DNA from: Microbacteriaceae bacterium UBA963
GTDB taxonomy: Bacteria > Actinomycetota > Actinomycetes > Actinomycetales > Microbacteriaceae
DNA length: 25,507 nucleotides
Direction: 5' to 3'
Assembly: GCA_002292955.1 (NCBI GenBank)
Contig: DBCH01000054.1
Location: 8,310-33,816 of the forward strand
Shown here: one piece after another, positions 23,088 to 25,507 of the stretch
Numbering within the stretch: the stretch's first letter is position 1
Layout of the letters: each line of letters begins with the position of its first letter
Translations under genes and position numbers: made by a program
The notes under the pieces: model-generated
Seen by the model: the letters and a program-made list of their open reading frames with translations, nothing else
Told to the model about the DNA's origin: nothing
Database searches by the model: none

Positions 23088-23698
23088 CGCTCCTGATTCC
23101 CCTTCATGACGGCATAGAAATTCAGTGCATCTTGGTAGGTGGGCAAGAGTCCATCACTCTCGGCCTGAATCAGCGACGGGGCATTTAGATCCTTAGGCGA
23201 GATCAACAACTCATCGGGTGGGAAAGGAAAGTTCAGCGCGATGTCCGAATCTAGGGGATTGATGGCGTGCTCACGTTCAGGGTTGAACACGGCGGTCACA
23301 ACATAACTGACCACGGCATCATCGGTGAGTGCAACAAAAGCGTGACCAACACCCTCGGGGATGAAAACACCCGTGCGAGAGTCGCTGTCGAGTTGAATAC
23401 TCTCCCAGGCGCCGAAGGTCGGTGAACCGCTGCGAATGTCGACCGTAAAGTCCAGCACCGCCCCCGCAACGCAGCTAACAAATTTGGCCTGACTGGGCGG
23501 AAGGTCGGCAAAATGAATTCCCCGAACGACGCCTTTTTTTGAGACCGAAAGATTTCCCTGCGCCAGCGGAAAAGCCCGCCCAGTGACGGCTTCCAGTTGA
23601 TCAGCCCGAAACCACTCCATGAACGAACCGCGATCGTCGGCGAACTGGGTCGATACTATTTCGAAGGCACCAGGCACTCTTAGCTCGCGGAATTCCAC
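23084..23698 (-). CDS. rmlC: dTDP-4-dehydrorhamnose 3,5-epimerase
   Basis: A 204-residue cupin that epimerises C3 and C5 of dTDP-4-keto-6-deoxyglucose on the way to dTDP-L-rhamnose. FRELRVPGAFEI at the start, GVVRGIHFADLPPSQAKFVS with H62 and K72, VDIRSGSPTFG, PEGVGHAFVAL and SYVVTAVFNPEREHAINPLD with Y132 make the assignment firm. The GTG at 23698 gives MEFRELRVPG, which fits the mycobacterial enzyme residue for residue at the start and is better spaced from an upstream GAG than the TTG at 23704. The second conserved tyrosine, expected at 138, is phenylalanine. It is divergent from rmlB across about 80 nt. Confidence 0.95.
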   Translation of the reverse strand: MEFRELRVPGAFEIVSTQFADDRGSFMEWFRADQLEAVTGRAFPLAQGNLSVSKKGVVRGIHFADLPPSQAKFVSCVAGAVLDFTVDIRSGSPTFGAWESIQLDSDSRTGVFIPEGVGHAFVALTDDAVVSYVVTAVFNPEREHAINPLDSDIALNFPFPPDELLISPKDLNAPSLIQAESDGLLPTYQDALNFYAVMKGNQER

Positions 23699-23778
23699 AG
23701 GCAAACTCTATCAGCGGGTCCCAAACTAGACTTGTAGGTGATTCGCACCTCATCAATTCGGAGAGGGCCTAAGCCAAC

Positions 23779-24765
23779 GTGAAAATCCTCGTTACCGGAG
23801 GAGCCGGGTTCATCGGCTCCAACTTTGTTCGACGCACCGTAGAGAACGCCTACCCTGGCCTCGAAGGCGCCGACGTCGTGGTTCTCGACGCCCTGACTTA
23901 CTCGGGCAACCTCGCGAACCTTGCCTCGGTTGCCGACTCTCCCCGCTACAGCTTTGTGCAGGGTGACATCCGAGACGCCGCGCTGCTCGACCAGTTGTTT
24001 CCGGGCCTCGATGCGGTTGTGCACTTTGCCGCCGAAAGTCACGTCGATCGCTCGGTGCGCGATGCCACGGTGTTCGTCGAGACAAACGTGGTCGGCACCC
24101 AGCAACTCCTTGACGCCGCGCTCCGAAACAACCTGCCCCGATTCGTGCACGTCTCCACCGACGAGGTCTACGGGTCAATCTCGAAAGGATCGTGGGCGGA
24201 GGATCGCCCTCTCGAACCCAACTCTCCCTACTCGGCGTCCAAGGCGGGCAGCGACCTCCTGGCGCGCAGCTACCACCGCACGCACGGCCTCAACGTGTCA
24301 ATCACGCGGTGCTCCAACAACTACGGCCCGTTCCACTTTCCGGAAAAGGTCATTCCTCTCTTCGTCACCAATCTCATCGACGACGCTCACGTTCCTCTGT
24401 ACGGCGAGGGCAACAACATTCGCGACTGGTTGCACGTCGACGACCACTGCCGAGGCATCGCCATGGTGCTCGACAAGGGTCGCGCCGGTGAGGTCTACAA
24501 CATTGGTGGCGGAACCGAGCTGACCAACAAGGAGCTCACGCAGCTTCTTCTCGACGCCACGGGCAAAGACTGGTCATACGTCGACCGCGTGGCCGACCGC
24601 CTCGGTCACGACGTGCGCTACTCGGTGGACATCAGCAAGATCTCGAGCGAGCTCGGTTACCAGCCTCAGGTTCCGTTCGATCAGGGTCTGTCGAACGTGG
24701 TGCAGTGGTACCGCGACAATCGCGAATGGTGGGAGCCGCTCAAGGCTCGCGCCGCCCTGAGCTAG
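23779..24765 (+). CDS. rmlB: dTDP-glucose 4,6-dehydratase
   Basis: A 328-residue extended SDR converting dTDP-glucose to dTDP-4-keto-6-deoxyglucose, the branch-point precursor for RmlC/RmlD and for FdtA/FdtB in this locus. MKILVTGGAGFIGSNF carries the NAD-binding GxxGxxG (7-13). HFAAESHVDRS, STDEVYG with T127-D128-E129, and Y151/K155 in SPYSASKAGSD form the active site. RCSNNYGPFHFPEKVIPLF and YGEGNNIRDWLHVDDH are diagnostic. The GTG start has GGAGAGG 11-12 nt upstream. rmlD begins 2 nt after the stop. GC content here looks higher than in the wbp-type genes, suggesting resident chromosome rather than the exchanged cassette. Confidence 0.97.
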   Translation: MKILVTGGAGFIGSNFVRRTVENAYPGLEGADVVVLDALTYSGNLANLASVADSPRYSFVQGDIRDAALLDQLFPGLDAVVHFAAESHVDRSVRDATVFVETNVVGTQQLLDAALRNNLPRFVHVSTDEVYGSISKGSWAEDRPLEPNSPYSASKAGSDLLARSYHRTHGLNVSITRCSNNYGPFHFPEKVIPLFVTNLIDDAHVPLYGEGNNIRDWLHVDDHCRGIAMVLDKGRAGEVYNIGGGTELTNKELTQLLLDATGKDWSYVDRVADRLGHDVRYSVDISKISSELGYQPQVPFDQGLSNVVQWYRDNREWWEPLKARAALS

Positions 24766-24767
24766 CC

Positions 24768-25507
24768 GTGAAGCGCATTCTCATCACGGGCGCGTCCGGG
24801 ATGCTCGGGCGCGACGTTCAAGACGTCCTCGGCGCCCGGCCGTTCACTGCCCTCACCCGAAGCCAGCTGGACATCCTCGATCTCGATGCGGTGGGTCGGG
24901 CCATCACTGGTCACGACGTGGTGATTAACTGCGCCGCCTACACGGCAGTTGACGACGCGGAAACGCACGAGGCAGATGCTTTTGCCATCAACGCCGAAGG
25001 TGCACACAATCTGGCACTGGCCGCTCGTGACGAGGGTGCGACCCTGATTCACGTCTCGACCGACTATGTCTTCAACGGGCAAGCGACCGCGCCCTACGGT
25101 GAAGACGACGAGCGCGACCCACTCGGCGCCTATGGCCGCACGAAGGCTGCCGGCGAAGAGCTGATCCTCGAGGCCCACCCGGCCGGGAGCGTCATCGTTC
25201 GCTCGGCGTGGCTCTTCGGACAACACGGCCCCAACTTTGTCGCCACCATGCTGCGTTTGGCCGGCGAGCGCGAGACGCTCACCGTGGTCGACGACCAGCG
25301 AGGTCAGCCCACCTGGACACGCGACCTGGCACAGAAAATTGTCGAAATCATCGACGCCGACATCACCAGTGGAATATTTCACGGCACGTCTTCGGGCGAA
25401 ACAACATGGTTCGGCTTCGCTCGCGAGATTTTCTCCCAAGCCGGTCTCGACCCCGAACGCGTTGCGCCCACCGATTCAGCCTCGTTTGTGCGCCCCGCGC
25501 CTCGTCC
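24768..25507 (+). CDS. rmlD: dTDP-4-dehydrorhamnose reductase (3' end beyond window)
   Basis: Reduces dTDP-4-keto-L-rhamnose to dTDP-L-rhamnose, the last step of the pathway. Translation from the GTG at 24768 begins VKRILITGASGMLGRDVQDV and continues with NCAAYTAVDDAETHEADAFA, LIHVSTDYVFNGQATAPYGE and PLGAYGRTKAAGEELI (YxxxK: Tyr and Lys of AYGRTKAAGE). It then has VRSAWLFGQHGPNFVATMLR and VVDDQRGQPTWTRDLAQKI. About 246 codons are present of the usual 285-300. The start lies 2 nt after the rmlB stop, so the two form an operon. The opposite strand has a long open frame, but it is an antisense shadow. Confidence 0.95.
   Translation, partial: MKRILITGASGMLGRDVQDVLGARPFTALTRSQLDILDLDAVGRAITGHDVVINCAAYTAVDDAETHEADAFAINAEGAHNLALAARDEGATLIHVSTDYVFNGQATAPYGEDDERDPLGAYGRTKAAGEELILEAHPAGSVIVRSAWLFGQHGPNFVATMLRLAGERETLTVVDDQRGQPTWTRDLAQKIVEIIDADITSGIFHGTSSGETTWFGFAREIFSQAGLDPERVAPTDSASFVRPAPR

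Noticed and set aside
24762..25439. 225-codon minus-strand open frame at the right end
   Set aside because: It is the complement of rmlD, whose plus-strand translation has every family motif from a GTG at 24768.
1..25507. Mobile-element, attachment-site and CRISPR signals as explanation of the cassette
   Set aside because: No transposase, integrase, tRNA end, evident flanking direct repeat or repeat-spacer array was seen; the rmlCA remnants explain the borders better.

Overview
The window is a cell-surface polysaccharide locus of a high-GC Gram-positive bacterium, most likely a Microbacteriaceae-type actinobacterium. This rests on frequent GTG/TTG starts, an RmlC that matches the mycobacterial enzyme in length and key-residue spacing, DUF2142 and DUF2304 membrane proteins, and rhamnose plus fucose pathways, both sugars common in such cell walls. 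The genus cannot be fixed from the sequence. No tRNA, rRNA, CRISPR array, transposase or recombinase was seen.

Layout. Left edge (1-978, minus): rmlA, cut by the window end, preceded by a 47-codon remnant of the 3' end of an rmlC. 979-5331 (minus): GT2, WsaF-like GT4, GT2 and a SAM methyltransferase. 5726-9710 (plus): a tightly coupled acetyltransferase, aminotransferase, Gfo/Idh oxidoreductase and UDP-sugar dehydrogenase, the WbpD/E/B/A set for UDP-2,3-diacetamido-2,3-dideoxy-glucuronate. 9716-12529 (minus): CgeB-like glycosyltransferase, FdtA-type ketoisomerase and FdtB-type aminotransferase for a dTDP-3-amino-3,6-dideoxyhexose. 12739-13165 (minus): a glycosyltransferase pseudogene. 13231-14247 (plus): a GT8-like glycosyltransferase. 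14318-19263 (minus): CgeB-like GT, PglK-like ABC flippase, Gmd and a GT2. 19403-21490 (plus): GDP-fucose synthase, a DPM-like GT and DUF2304. 21471-22982 (minus): a DUF2142 membrane protein. Right edge: a 31-codon degenerate remnant of the 5' end of rmlA, intact rmlC (minus), then rmlB and partial rmlD (plus).

How the genes fit together (inference from families). RmlA and RmlB make dTDP-4-keto-6-deoxyglucose. RmlC/RmlD take it to dTDP-L-rhamnose, FdtA/FdtB to a 3-amino sugar. Gmd and Fcl make GDP-L-fucose. The Wbp set makes a diacetamido uronic acid. At least eight intact glycosyltransferases could build a repeat unit that the ABC protein may flip. The DPM-like GT, DUF2304 and DUF2142 look like a polyprenyl-phosphate-sugar branch-addition module. 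No polymerase, initiating phosphoglycosyltransferase, FdtC acetyltransferase or WbpI epimerase is visible; they may lie outside.

The most notable feature is structural: the roughly 22-kb glycan cassette is bordered by two reciprocal broken copies of an rmlC-rmlA pair. The left copy keeps rmlA and has lost most of rmlC; the right copy keeps rmlC and has lost most of rmlA. This suggests allele exchange or insertion at rmlCA.
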